DNA of 64,000 bases from Phocaeicola abscessus CCUG 55929 (GTDB taxonomy: Bacteria > Bacteroidota > Bacteroidia > Bacteroidales > Bacteroidaceae). Shown piece by piece: positions 45,408 through 53,745 of this stretch. The stretch lies in assembly GCF_000312445.1 (NCBI RefSeq), contig NZ_HE997186.1:19700-83699 (forward strand), given 5' to 3'. A program made the position numbers and the translations under genes. Positions within the stretch are counted from its first letter, which is position 1, and each line of letters starts with the position of its first letter. The notes beneath the pieces were generated by a model, which was not told the DNA's origin, searched no databases, and was given only the letters and a program-made list of their open reading frames with translations.

Positions 45408-46031
45408 TTAAAACTCTAACTCCAAACCAATGGCAAGCTCTTCAGGAGCAAAACGAATACCGAATCCCTGATTCCCGATTCCTTCTTCTTCTCCGGAAAA
45501 ATAATCTTTCCGATAACCGACGAATCCCATACGCAGACATAGGCAAAGTCCTTCGGTAAGGTCTATGCATGCTCCAGGACGAACGCCCACTTCAAAACCA
45601 CGGGTATGAACGGTATCGCTTCCTTTCATCTTTATCTTTTTAACATTTAACCCGAAACCGCTATCCAAAAACAGGTTAAAAGGGCCGCGATGCACATAAT
45701 AATAACGTACAAAAGGGGATATATGAAGAGTTCGCGTGTTCTTTTTCGCATTACTCGTCTCCATGCGTTCAGTCTCATAACCATAACCTAGCAGGGTTCC
45801 TATTCCCCAGGTATCGTTAAACAGATAGCCTATTTCCGGGACTAAATCCAATGTTTGAGTTTTAGCCTTATTGTCGTTCCAGTAGGTCAATGCACCTCCA
45901 ACGAAGATACGCCCTCCATGTGCATGTTGTTCCGTACCAAAGGCGTTATGTGCATAATGCTTCTCCTGAGCCTTCAGGGAACAAGAGATGAGAACCGACA
46001 AACATCCCATAAAAAGTAGTTTCTTACGCAT
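45408..46031 (-). CDS. Outer-membrane beta-barrel protein, small
   Basis: 207 residues from MRKKLLFMGCLSVLISCS; the frame extends further upstream but without signal peptide. Signal peptide ends at about SLKAQ (residue 21). The body has the eight-strand beta-barrel pattern with GIGTLLGYGYETE, HISPFVRYYYVHRGPFNLFLDSGFGL and a closing strand LAIGLELEF. The N-terminal mature part (KHYAHNAFGTEQHAHGG) is His-rich. Function unknown; may be a small OmpA-like or stress barrel protein. Single gene on the minus strand. Confidence 0.75.
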   Translation of the reverse strand: MRKKLLFMGCLSVLISCSLKAQEKHYAHNAFGTEQHAHGGRIFVGGALTYWNDNKAKTQTLDLVPEIGYLFNDTWGIGTLLGYGYETERMETSNAKKNTRTLHISPFVRYYYVHRGPFNLFLDSGFGLNVKKIKMKGSDTVHTRGFEVGVRPGACIDLTEGLCLCLRMGFVGYRKDYFSGEEEGIGNQGFGIRFAPEELAIGLELEF

Positions 46032-46283
46032 ATTGATATTTTTATTTGAGTATTTCTTTTCGAGTAGATTGTTTTTACACCTATCCGATTGGACAAAGAT
46101 CGTTGCAGGAAACTTATCCGACAATACCTACTTATTGTTATTCTATATGAGTTTGGGGATACCCGACAAGCTATATTTTCGGAAACGCTTACAGGACTTT
46201 CGGAACTTACTTTCTCGTTTTGACGGCTTCTGGAAGTTCCGAATTAATTCTTCATTCTTCATTCTTAATTAAAATAAAACCAT
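46032..46283. other. Intergenic region between divergent genes
   Basis: About 250 bases between the barrel gene and the promoter of the aminotransferase. No family-like ORF; small frames in it are A+T-rich and of low content. No hairpin with a T tract is seen. Confidence 0.35.
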
Positions 46284-46291
46284 TACTTTTG
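46284..46291 (+). promoter_or_regulatory. Candidate -7 box for the aminotransferase
   Basis: TACTTTTG matches TAnnTTTG, 21 bases before the ATG at 46313. Confidence 0.55.
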
Positions 46292-46312
46292 CCGAATAAA
46301 TACAAGATACAA

Positions 46313-47515
46313 ATGCCTAAGATCTCAGCACGCGGAATGGAAATGCCCGAATCTCCTATCCGGAAACTCGCCCCATTAGCCGTATCCGCAAAAAAACGAG
46401 GTATTAAAGTTTATCACCTCAACATCGGTCAGCCCGATCTGCCCACTCCGCAAGTCGGAATAGACGCACTTCAGCACATCGATCGTACGATTCTGGAATA
46501 TTCTCCCTCTCAAGGCAATCAAAGTTATCGGGAGAAGCTCGTAGGTTACTATGAAAAGTACCAGATCCATGTCGGCGCCGACGATATCATCATTACCTCC
46601 GGCGGCAGTGAGGCAGTGCTCTTCGCTTTCCTCTCCTGTCTGAATCCGGGTGACGAGATTATCGTTCCCGAACCGGCTTATGCCAATTACATGGCTTTCG
46701 CCATCTCGGCAGGAGCCAGAATCCGCACCATCACTACCACCATCGACGAAGGATTCTGCCTGCCCAAGGTAGAAAAGTTCGAAGAGCTGATCAACGAACG
46801 CACGCGCGCCATCATGATCTGCAACCCCAATAACCCGACAGGCTACCTCTATACGCGCCGAGAGATGAACCAGATACGCGACTTGGTCAAGCAGTACGAC
46901 CTGTACCTCTTCTCGGACGAAGTGTACCGCGAATATATCTACACTGGCTCGCCTTACATCAGCGCCTGCCATCTGGAGGGGATCGAACAGCATGTCATCC
47001 TGATCGATTCCGTCTCGAAGCGCTACAGCGAATGCGGCATCCGCATCGGAGCCCTGATCACCAAGAACACGGAAGTGCGCAAGGCCGTCATGAAATTCTG
47101 TCAGGCCCGTCTCTCGCCTCCTCTGATCGGGCAGATCATCGCCGAGTCGTCCCTGGATGCACCCGAAGAATACTACCGTAACGTGTACGACGAGTACGTA
47201 GAGCGCAGAAAATGTTTGATCGACGGACTGAACCTGATCCCCGGCGTATATTCTCCCATCCCGATGGGAGCCTTCTACACCGTAGCCAAACTGCCGGTCG
47301 ACGACAGCGACAAGTTCTGCCGTTGGTGCCTGGAAGCCTTTGATTACGAAGGCGAGACGGTGATGATGGCTCCCGCATCCGGCTTCTACACCACGCCCGG
47401 CATCGGTTGTAACGAAGTCCGCTTGGCCTACGTGCTCAATAAAAAAGATCTGGAAAAAGCCCTCCTTGTCCTAAAAAAAGCGTTAGAAGCGTACCCGGGA
47501 AGAGTGAAAGAGTGA
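46313..47515 (+). CDS. PLP-dependent class I/II aminotransferase
   Basis: 400 residues from MPKISARGMEMPES. Fold-type I aspartate aminotransferase family: HLNIGQPDLPTP, ITSGGSEAVLFAFLSCLNPGDEI, CNPNNPTGYLYTRREM, FSDEVYREYIY and the PLP-lysine SVSKRYSECGIRIG. Transfers an amino group between amino acids and 2-oxo acids, likely aspartate or a related substrate. Ends with a gap before the O-antigen promoter. The substrate cannot be fixed without comparison. Confidence 0.92.
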   Translation: MPKISARGMEMPESPIRKLAPLAVSAKKRGIKVYHLNIGQPDLPTPQVGIDALQHIDRTILEYSPSQGNQSYREKLVGYYEKYQIHVGADDIIITSGGSEAVLFAFLSCLNPGDEIIVPEPAYANYMAFAISAGARIRTITTTIDEGFCLPKVEKFEELINERTRAIMICNPNNPTGYLYTRREMNQIRDLVKQYDLYLFSDEVYREYIYTGSPYISACHLEGIEQHVILIDSVSKRYSECGIRIGALITKNTEVRKAVMKFCQARLSPPLIGQIIAESSLDAPEEYYRNVYDEYVERRKCLIDGLNLIPGVYSPIPMGAFYTVAKLPVDDSDKFCRWCLEAFDYEGETVMMAPASGFYTTPGIGCNEVRLAYVLNKKDLEKALLVLKKALEAYPGRVKE

Positions 47516-47645
47516 AGATATTTTTTCTTACTATTTTTTCATATTTTTCATTTCGGCATTCGATATTGTTTTAAACATTCGATATCGTTCTGTTAATTCT
47601 CGTCATTCTCCCCACCCTAAAGTTGAATAATATCAAAGAAATACT

Positions 47646-47653
47646 TATTTTTG
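47646..47653 (+). promoter_or_regulatory. Candidate -7 box of the O-antigen operon
   Basis: TATTTTTG matches TAnnTTTG. The start would be near 47659, with an 83-base leader to the rmlA ATG at 47742. Confidence 0.6.
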
Positions 47654-47673
47654 CCAAGCTAATTACATCCGTA

Positions 47674-47713
47674 CGTCGAGTTATATGCCATAACTCGACG
47701 ACGGCGAAGCCGT
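47674..47713 (+). promoter_or_regulatory. Tandem stem-loops in the O-antigen operon leader
   Basis: CGTCGAGTTAT (47674-47684), loop ATGCC, ATAACTCGACG (47690-47700) is an 11-pair stem; next ACGGC GAA GCCGT (47701-47713). No T tract follows. The position suggests a leader RNA structure for antitermination, pausing or stability. Confidence 0.65.
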
Positions 47714-47741
47714 AAAAGAACGCAATCAAATATCCGACTAT

Positions 47742-48641
47742 ATGAAAGGAATAGTATTAGCTGGCGGTAGCGGAACACGACTCTACCCTATCACTAAGGG
47801 AGTGAGCAAGCAGTTGCTTCCCATTTTCGATAAACCGATGATTTATTATCCGATTTCGGTTCTTATGTTAGCGGGTATCAGAGAGATCTTGATTATTTCG
47901 ACACCTCAGGACCTGCCGGGGTTCAGACGTCTTTTGGGAGACGGTTCGGATTACGGTCTCCGTTTCGAATATGCCGAACAACCCTCTCCCGATGGTTTGG
48001 CTCAGGCTTTTATCATCGGGGAAAAGTTTGTCGGAGATGATGCGGCATGTTTGGTATTGGGGGATAATATTTTTTACGGCAGTTATTTCACGAGCAAACT
48101 CAAAGAAGCGGTAAAGGATGCCGAGGAGAACGGTAAAGCTACCGTATTCGGTTATTGGGTGAAAGACCCTGAAAGATACGGAGTCGCCGAATTCGATGAG
48201 AAGGGCCGTTGCATAAGCATCGAAGAAAAGCCGAAACAACCGAAAAGCAATTACGCTGTAGTCGGACTTTATTTTTATCCGAATAAGGTAGTGGAGATTG
48301 CCAAACATATCGAACCCTCCGCGAGGGGCGAATTGGAAATCACCGCAGTAAATCGGGAGTTTCTGAAAGACGACGAACTCAAGGTGCAAACATTGGGCAG
48401 AGGATTCGCCTGGTTGGACACGGGCACGCACGATTCGCTTTCCGAGGCTTCTACATTTGTGGAGGTTATTGAAAAGCGTCAGGGACTGAAAATCGCATGT
48501 CTCGAAGGAATCGCATTCCGGAAAGGTTGGATTGATGAGAAAAAGATGCGGGAGGTGGCGCAGCCTATGGTTAAAAATGAATACGGACAGTATTTGCTCA
48601 AGATTGTCAATGAAAAAAAGTTAGAGCAGGAGGACGCATGA
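47742..48641 (+). CDS. rmlA: Glucose-1-phosphate thymidylyltransferase
   Basis: 299 residues. N-terminal [40 protein letters not shown] and a [15 protein letters not shown] block, as in RmlA. It makes dTDP-glucose from glucose 1-phosphate and dTTP. Stop overlaps rmlB by four bases. Length typical. Confidence 0.97.
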   Translation: MKGIVLAGGSGTRLYPITKGVSKQLLPIFDKPMIYYPISVLMLAGIREILIISTPQDLPGFRRLLGDGSDYGLRFEYAEQPSPDGLAQAFIIGEKFVGDDAACLVLGDNIFYGSYFTSKLKEAVKDAEENGKATVFGYWVKDPERYGVAEFDEKGRCISIEEKPKQPKSNYAVVGLYFYPNKVVEIAKHIEPSARGELEITAVNREFLKDDELKVQTLGRGFAWLDTGTHDSLSEASTFVEVIEKRQGLKIACLEGIAFRKGWIDEKKMREVAQPMVKNEYGQYLLKIVNEKKLEQEDA

Positions 48642-49768
48642 TATCGAACTATAAAAAAAATATTATCGTTACGGGCGGCGCCGGTTTTATCGGCAGCCAT
48701 GTTGTCAGACTTTTTGTCAATAAATATCCGGATTACCGTATCATTAATCTGGATAAACTGACTTATGCCGGTAATCTTATGAATCTCAAGGATATTGAAA
48801 ATAAACCGAATTATACTTTTGTCAAGGCGGACATTTGCGACTTTGATGCCGTATATGCCTTAATGCGGAAGGAAAAGATAGACGGCGTAATTCATCTTGC
48901 CGCCGAAAGTCATGTGGACAGAAGTATTAAAGATCCCTTTGCTTTTGCCAGGACCAATGTGATGGGTACTTTATCGCTGCTTCAGGCGGCAAGACTGTAT
49001 TGGGAATCGCTTCCGGAAGGTTACGACGGTAAATATTTCTACCATATAAGTACGGACGAAGTTTACGGGACGCTTGAGTTGACGCTTCCGGAAGGAATTC
49101 CGGGTGGAAATGAATGCGGAGGAGGCCCCTATGGAAAAGATTTTTTCACGGAGGACAAAAAATATGATCCCCATAGTCCGTATTCGGCATCCAAGGCTTC
49201 TTCCGACCATTTCGTAAGAGCCTGTCACGATACGTACGGAATGCCGACTATCGTGACGAATTGTTCTAATAATTACGGTCCTTATCAGTTTCCGGAAAAA
49301 CTTATTCCGCTGTTCATAAACAATATCCGGCATCGTAAGCCGCTTCCGGTCTACGGTAAAGGGGAGAATGTGCGCGACTGGCTCTATGTTGAAGACCATG
49401 CCCGGGCGATCGATGTGATTTTTCATTCCGGGAAAGTAGCGGAGACCTACAATATCGGAGGTTTTAACGAATGGAAGAATATCGATATTGTCCGAATGCT
49501 CGTCCGCATAGTGGATCGTTTTCTGGGAAGGGCGGAAAACGAGGACATGGGGCTTATTACTTATGTAACGGACAGACAGGGGCATGATATGCGCTATGCC
49601 ATAGATTCGACGAAACTGAGCAGGGAACTCGGATGGAAGCCGAGTCTTCAGTTTGCGGAAGGCATCGAAAGGACGGTGAAGTGGTATCTCGATAATCAGG
49701 CCTGGTTGGATAATGTAACGAGCGGAGATTATCAGAGATATTACGATACGATGTATAAAGAGAGGTAG
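48638..49768 (+). CDS. rmlB: dTDP-glucose 4,6-dehydratase
   Basis: 376 residues. Rossmann GGAGFIGSH, the active-site [18 protein letters not shown] with catalytic Tyr/Lys, and [18 protein letters not shown]. Makes dTDP-4-keto-6-deoxyglucose, the branch point to rhamnose and to 3-amino sugars. Slightly longer than usual because of a [20 protein letters not shown] insert. Ends 3 bases before the ketoisomerase gene. Confidence 0.97.
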   Translation: MISNYKKNIIVTGGAGFIGSHVVRLFVNKYPDYRIINLDKLTYAGNLMNLKDIENKPNYTFVKADICDFDAVYALMRKEKIDGVIHLAAESHVDRSIKDPFAFARTNVMGTLSLLQAARLYWESLPEGYDGKYFYHISTDEVYGTLELTLPEGIPGGNECGGGPYGKDFFTEDKKYDPHSPYSASKASSDHFVRACHDTYGMPTIVTNCSNNYGPYQFPEKLIPLFINNIRHRKPLPVYGKGENVRDWLYVEDHARAIDVIFHSGKVAETYNIGGFNEWKNIDIVRMLVRIVDRFLGRAENEDMGLITYVTDRQGHDMRYAIDSTKLSRELGWKPSLQFAEGIERTVKWYLDNQAWLDNVTSGDYQRYYDTMYKER

Positions 49769-49771
49769 TAT

Positions 49772-50179
49772 ATGACGATTGATGAAGTAAAAATTATAGA
49801 CCTCCCCAAATTTTTGGACGCTCGAGGCAATCTTTCATTTGTGGAAGAAAATAACCATATTCCGTTTAAAATCGAACGGACTTATTGGATATACGATGTA
49901 CCCGGAGGAGAATTTCGTGGAGGACATGCATATAAGAAAAACCGGGAATTCATCATCGCTCTTTCCGGGAGTTTCGATGTCGTTTTGGATGACGGCAATA
50001 TTCGGGAAGCATTTACTTTGAATAGATCTTATTACGGATTGTATGTGCCTAATCTGCTGTGGAGAGAGATGCAAAACTTTTCGACGAATGCTGTCGCTTT
50101 GGTCCTGGCTTCTGCAGAATTTGAAGAAGCCGATTACATTCGGGACTACAACACATTTTTAAAAATTAACCGGGGATGA
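49772..50179 (+). CDS. FdtA/QdtA-like sugar 3,4-ketoisomerase, copy 1
   Basis: 135 residues, WxcM/FdtA cupin fold. IPFKIERTYWIYDVPGGEFRGGHAYKKNREFIIALSGSFDVVLDDG (about 30-75). In FdtA-type enzymes two His sit as HxH in the active site; here the second is Tyr (GGHAYK). So it may be a variant with changed product or reduced activity. Converts the 4-keto to a 3-keto sugar nucleotide. The stop overlaps copy 2 by ATGA. About half identical to copy 2 by eye. Confidence 0.85.
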   Translation: MTIDEVKIIDLPKFLDARGNLSFVEENNHIPFKIERTYWIYDVPGGEFRGGHAYKKNREFIIALSGSFDVVLDDGNIREAFTLNRSYYGLYVPNLLWREMQNFSTNAVALVLASAEFEEADYIRDYNTFLKINRG

Positions 50180-50598
50180 AAGAAGCCAATGTTTATCAAT
50201 GTTCCATTATTCGAATGGATAAACATCATAGCGAACGTAAAGGAAATATTACAGTTGTCGAAAATAATATTGTTATACCTTTTGATATCAAACGAATTTA
50301 TTATCTCTACGATATTCCGGGCGGGGAAGAACGCGGAGCACATGCCCATAAGGAACTTCAACAATTGATTGTAGCTGTGAGCGGTAGCTTTGATGTCGTT
50401 TTGGATGACGGATGCGTTAAACGAACATTTACGTTAAATCGCCCTTATCAAGGCTTATTAATAGTGCCGGGTATATGGCGGGAATTAAGAAATTTTTCTT
50501 CCGGTTCCGTTTGCCTGGTGTTGGCTTCTCATAAATACGATGAAAATGATTATATCAGAGATTATGAAGATTATTTAAAATACAAAAATTTCCGATAA
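50176..50598 (+). CDS. fdtA: FdtA/QdtA-like sugar 3,4-ketoisomerase, copy 2
   Basis: 140 residues. IPFDIKRIYYLYDIPGGEERGAHAHKELQQLIVAVSGSFDVVLDDG carries the full HAH motif of the ketoisomerases, so this copy is likely the active one. It acts before FdtB-like amination. The stop overlaps the following MaoC start by one base (TAATG). The base composition here is visibly more A+T-rich than in rmlAB. Confidence 0.9.
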   Translation: MKEANVYQCSIIRMDKHHSERKGNITVVENNIVIPFDIKRIYYLYDIPGGEERGAHAHKELQQLIVAVSGSFDVVLDDGCVKRTFTLNRPYQGLLIVPGIWRELRNFSSGSVCLVLASHKYDENDYIRDYEDYLKYKNFR

Positions 50599-51068
50599 TG
50601 AAGCAATCGATAATGGGATTATTTTATGACGATTTTATAGAAGGTAAAGAAATCGAACATTCGCTTTCAAAAACAATTTTTGAAAGCGATAATAATCTGT
50701 TTAGTTTATTAACGATGAATCACCATCCCGTGCATACCAACATTGATTATGCACAAAGAAATCAACATGGTCGGATTCTTGTAGTCGGAACCTTGGTTTT
50801 CTCGATTGTCGTAGGAATGACGGTTCCCGACATAAGCGGGAAGGCAATTGCTAATTTAGGATATGAGGAAATAAAACACCTGGCTCCGGTTTTTATAAAT
50901 GACACGATTTACGCAAGAACCAAGATTCTTAGTAAAAGAGAATCGAAAAGCAAGCCTGATAGAGGGATTGTGTACGTTGAAACAATCGGTTATAATCAAG
51001 ATGGAATAGATGTTATCAGTTTTAAAAGAAAGGTTTTAATTAAAAAACGGGAATATGATAATCAATGA
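50598..51068 (+). CDS. MaoC-type hydratase in the O-antigen operon
   Basis: 156 residues, hot-dog fold. LLTMNHHPVHTNIDYAQRN (about 38-56) aligns with the hydratase motif, but Asn stands where many members have the catalytic Asp, while the His is kept. The block GRILVVGTLVFSIVVGMT follows. Related enzymes work on branched or hydroxy acyl-CoAs, for example mesaconyl-CoA hydratases. It overlaps the CitE-like gene by 14 bases. A role in preparing an acyl donor for the glycan is inference. Confidence 0.85.
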   Translation: MKQSIMGLFYDDFIEGKEIEHSLSKTIFESDNNLFSLLTMNHHPVHTNIDYAQRNQHGRILVVGTLVFSIVVGMTVPDISGKAIANLGYEEIKHLAPVFINDTIYARTKILSKRESKSKPDRGIVYVETIGYNQDGIDVISFKRKVLIKKREYDNQ

Positions 51069-51954
51069 TTATTTGATGCGTAGCTTAATGTTCGTTCCTG
51101 CACATAACGAAAAACTTCTTGAAAGCGCTCTTAAAAGAGAAGCGGACGTATTGTTGCTCGATATAGAAGATTCTGTTCTGCCGGCGGAAAATAAACAAAT
51201 AGCAAGAGATAATATAAAAAAATATTTGGCAGAGGGGAAATTAGAAAACAGAATTGTATTTCCGCGAGTGAATGACAGAGAAAGCGGACATCTTCTACAG
51301 GATGTATATCAACTCACATTAAAGGGAATTACCGGTTTTATGTATCCCAAAGCCCAAAAGGGAGAGGATATATATTTTTTCGGAAAACTGCTTGAAACTA
51401 TTGAAGCTGAGAAAAATATCCCTCGTTATACTTTTAAGATAATCGCATTAATCGAGACTCCGGGAGCGGTAATTAATATACAGGATATTTGTACGGCATG
51501 TCCCGAAAGATTGGTGGCTGTTGCATTCGGATGCGAGGATTTTATGACCGAATTGGGAGGGAAGCATGATGATAAAAGCGATAGTATATTTACCGCCCGT
51601 GCAATGATTGCCATGGGAGCTAAGGCATATAATATTATTCCGATTGATACGGTTCATATTAAAGTACACGATTTGGAAGACTTGGAGCGAAATTTGATTA
51701 TCGGAAGGAATTTGGGATTTGAAGGTATGCTTGTTTTGAATCCGAAAGAATTGCCGTTGGTTCATAAGTATTATTCCCCTACCGATACTGAAGTTTATTG
51801 GGCCGAAGAGATGTTGCAGTTATCGAAAGAGGCCGTTGCTCAAGGTAAAGGGGTTGCTGTAAAAGAGGGGAAATTTATCGGACCTCCGATGGTAAAAATG
51901 GCGAATAAAATTCTGAAAAAATATAAACTTATATCAAATAAGGGGAAGGCATGA
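51055..51954 (+). CDS. CitE/malyl-CoA lyase-type enzyme (HpcH/HpaI family)
   Basis: 299 residues, TIM barrel. RSLMFVPAHNEKLLESALKREADVLLLDIEDSVLP, the arginine of RVNDRES, ALIETPGAVIN and FGCEDFMTELGGKHDD (with the metal-binding Asp/Glu) are the CitE-like landmarks. Members cleave or form 3-hydroxyacyl-CoA carbon bonds (citryl-, malyl-, citramalyl-CoA). Here it lies between sugar-nucleotide genes without other citrate-lyase subunits, so it is not citrate fermentation. A biosynthetic use in building an acyl-CoA is likely. Overlaps the acyltransferase by ATGA. Confidence 0.88.
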   Translation: MIINDYLMRSLMFVPAHNEKLLESALKREADVLLLDIEDSVLPAENKQIARDNIKKYLAEGKLENRIVFPRVNDRESGHLLQDVYQLTLKGITGFMYPKAQKGEDIYFFGKLLETIEAEKNIPRYTFKIIALIETPGAVINIQDICTACPERLVAVAFGCEDFMTELGGKHDDKSDSIFTARAMIAMGAKAYNIIPIDTVHIKVHDLEDLERNLIIGRNLGFEGMLVLNPKELPLVHKYYSPTDTEVYWAEEMLQLSKEAVAQGKGVAVKEGKFIGPPMVKMANKILKKYKLISNKGKA

Positions 51955-52613
51955 ATAAGAAGGTTGTAATTATCGGAGGAGAGGGTAATGGAGGAGTTAT
52001 TGCTGCGTGTATCGAAGACAATCGCAAAAGATTCGGCGATTTAGAGTGGGAGGTTGTCGGATTTGTCAATGATTATGAAAAACGGGTTGTGAAATATCCG
52101 GTTTTAGGAGGGACGGATGATGTTTCGAGATTACTTGAAAATCCCGATTATTATTTTATGTGGGGAATACATATGATCGGAAGAAATATTCTTACGGAAC
52201 AAGTGTTCAGGAAAGTAAATATTCCGAAAGATAGATTTGCGACTATAGTACATAAAACGGCATTTGTTGCGGATACGGCCGTTTTGGATCCCGGAGTGTT
52301 TATAATGTCCAATTGCTATGTCGGAGCTCAGGCACATATAGGACAATGCTCTTTGATGATGGCCAATTCTATGATCGGACATAATACGGAAGTGGGAGCG
52401 CTTTGTCATTTCTCCGTCGGCTCTATAACAAGTTCCTATGTTAATATAGGTTTGTGTTCGGATGTAACTTTGGGAGCAAAAATAATTGAAAAAGTAAATA
52501 TCGGAAATTTTGCAGTTGCAGGTGCCGGAAGTTTGGTGACAAAAGATATTCCGGATTATGAAATTCATATAGGGACACCGGCCAAATACATGAAAAATGT
52601 TCGCAAAGATTGA
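51951..52613 (+). CDS. PglD/NeuD-type sugar O/N-acyltransferase
   Basis: 220 residues. A small Rossmann-like N-terminal domain (VVIIGGEGNGGVIAACIED) and a left-handed beta-helix of hexapeptide repeats (MSNCYVGAQAHIGQCSLMMANSMIGHNTEVGALCHFSVGS) with His in GHNTEV the probable base. Acylates amino sugars on a nucleotide. PglD acts on 4-amino sugars; here the amine is expected at C3. The donor is probably made by the two preceding genes. ATGA overlap with CitE-like gene. Confidence 0.85.
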   Translation: MNKKVVIIGGEGNGGVIAACIEDNRKRFGDLEWEVVGFVNDYEKRVVKYPVLGGTDDVSRLLENPDYYFMWGIHMIGRNILTEQVFRKVNIPKDRFATIVHKTAFVADTAVLDPGVFIMSNCYVGAQAHIGQCSLMMANSMIGHNTEVGALCHFSVGSITSSYVNIGLCSDVTLGAKIIEKVNIGNFAVAGAGSLVTKDIPDYEIHIGTPAKYMKNVRKD

Positions 52614-52640
52614 TTGAGAAAACAAGTAGTTAGTATTATT

Positions 52641-53744
52641 ATGATAAAATTTTTGGATTTACAAAAAATCAATGCGCAATATGAACAGGAATTGAAAGAC
52701 GCAGCCGCAAAGGTAATAGATTCCGGATGGTACTTGCAGGGTTCGGAGAATGAGAAATTTGAGAACAATTACGCCTCGTATATAGGCTCTAAATATTGCA
52801 TCGGAGTGGCTAATGGATTGGATGCTTTGATATGGATATTCCGAGCCTATATAGAATTAGGCATGATGCAACCGGGGGATGAGGTCATTGTACCGGCTAA
52901 TACGTATATCGCATCGATTTTAGCAATTACAGAAAATAAATTAAAGCCGGTTCTCGTCGAACCGAATATCGAAACGTATCAAATTGATGCTGAAAAAATA
53001 GAAGATGTCATAACGGAACGTACACGGGCGATTCTTATTGTCCATCTTTACGGACAATGTGCTTATACGGATAAGATAGGCAGATTGTGCGATAAATATA
53101 ATTTGTATTTAGTGGAAGATAATGCGCAAGCTCACGGTTGTATTTATAATAACAAAAAGACCGGTTCGCTTGGACATGCGGCAGGACATAGTTTCTATCC
53201 CGGGAAAAATCTTGGAGCATTAGGAGATGGAGGTGCCGTAACTACGGACGACGCTCAACTGGCTGCAGTAATTCGAGCCTTGGCAAATTATGGTTCGTCG
53301 GAAAAATATGTTTTTCAATATACGGGAAGAAATAGCCGTTTAGATGAAATACAGGCTGCTTTTTTAAATGTAAAGTTAAAATATCTCGACAGAGACAACG
53401 AGCAACGTAAAAAAGTTGCTGAAATGTATCTCAACAATATTTCGAACCCTCGGCTCATTTTACCTGTATTAGAAGATAAGAGCACTCATATTTTTCATAT
53501 TTTTCCGATACGCACAGAAGAGAGAACGAGCCTTCAGAAACATATGAAAAAAAACGATATTCAAACATTGATCCATTACCCTATTCCCCCTCACAGACAA
53601 GAGTGTTACCGGGAATGGCATATGAGGTCATATCCCATCACAGAGAAAATCCATAACGAAGAATTAAGCATTCCGATAAGTCCGGTTTTGACTGAAGAAG
53701 AGACCCAGAAAGTTATATATGCTTTGAATCATTTCCAGCTTTAA
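52641..53744 (+). CDS. fdtB: DegT/FdtB-type sugar aminotransferase
   Basis: 367 residues from [14 protein letters not shown]; the frame goes back to a TTG at 52614. PLP lysine in [18 protein letters not shown] (Lys near residue 185), [14 protein letters not shown] and [13 protein letters not shown]. It puts an amino group at C3 of the 3-keto sugar from glutamate. The pair FdtA plus FdtB gives dTDP-Fuc3N or dTDP-Qui3N. One base separates it from wzx. Confidence 0.93.
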   Translation: MIKFLDLQKINAQYEQELKDAAAKVIDSGWYLQGSENEKFENNYASYIGSKYCIGVANGLDALIWIFRAYIELGMMQPGDEVIVPANTYIASILAITENKLKPVLVEPNIETYQIDAEKIEDVITERTRAILIVHLYGQCAYTDKIGRLCDKYNLYLVEDNAQAHGCIYNNKKTGSLGHAAGHSFYPGKNLGALGDGGAVTTDDAQLAAVIRALANYGSSEKYVFQYTGRNSRLDEIQAAFLNVKLKYLDRDNEQRKKVAEMYLNNISNPRLILPVLEDKSTHIFHIFPIRTEERTSLQKHMKKNDIQTLIHYPIPPHRQECYREWHMRSYPITEKIHNEELSIPISPVLTEEETQKVIYALNHFQL

Positions 53745-53745
53745 A

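Noticed and set aside
47674-47713. Invertible promoter repeats as in Bacteroides capsule loci
   Set aside because: The arms are only 5 bases apart and form a stem-loop; no second distant copy flanking the promoter was seen.
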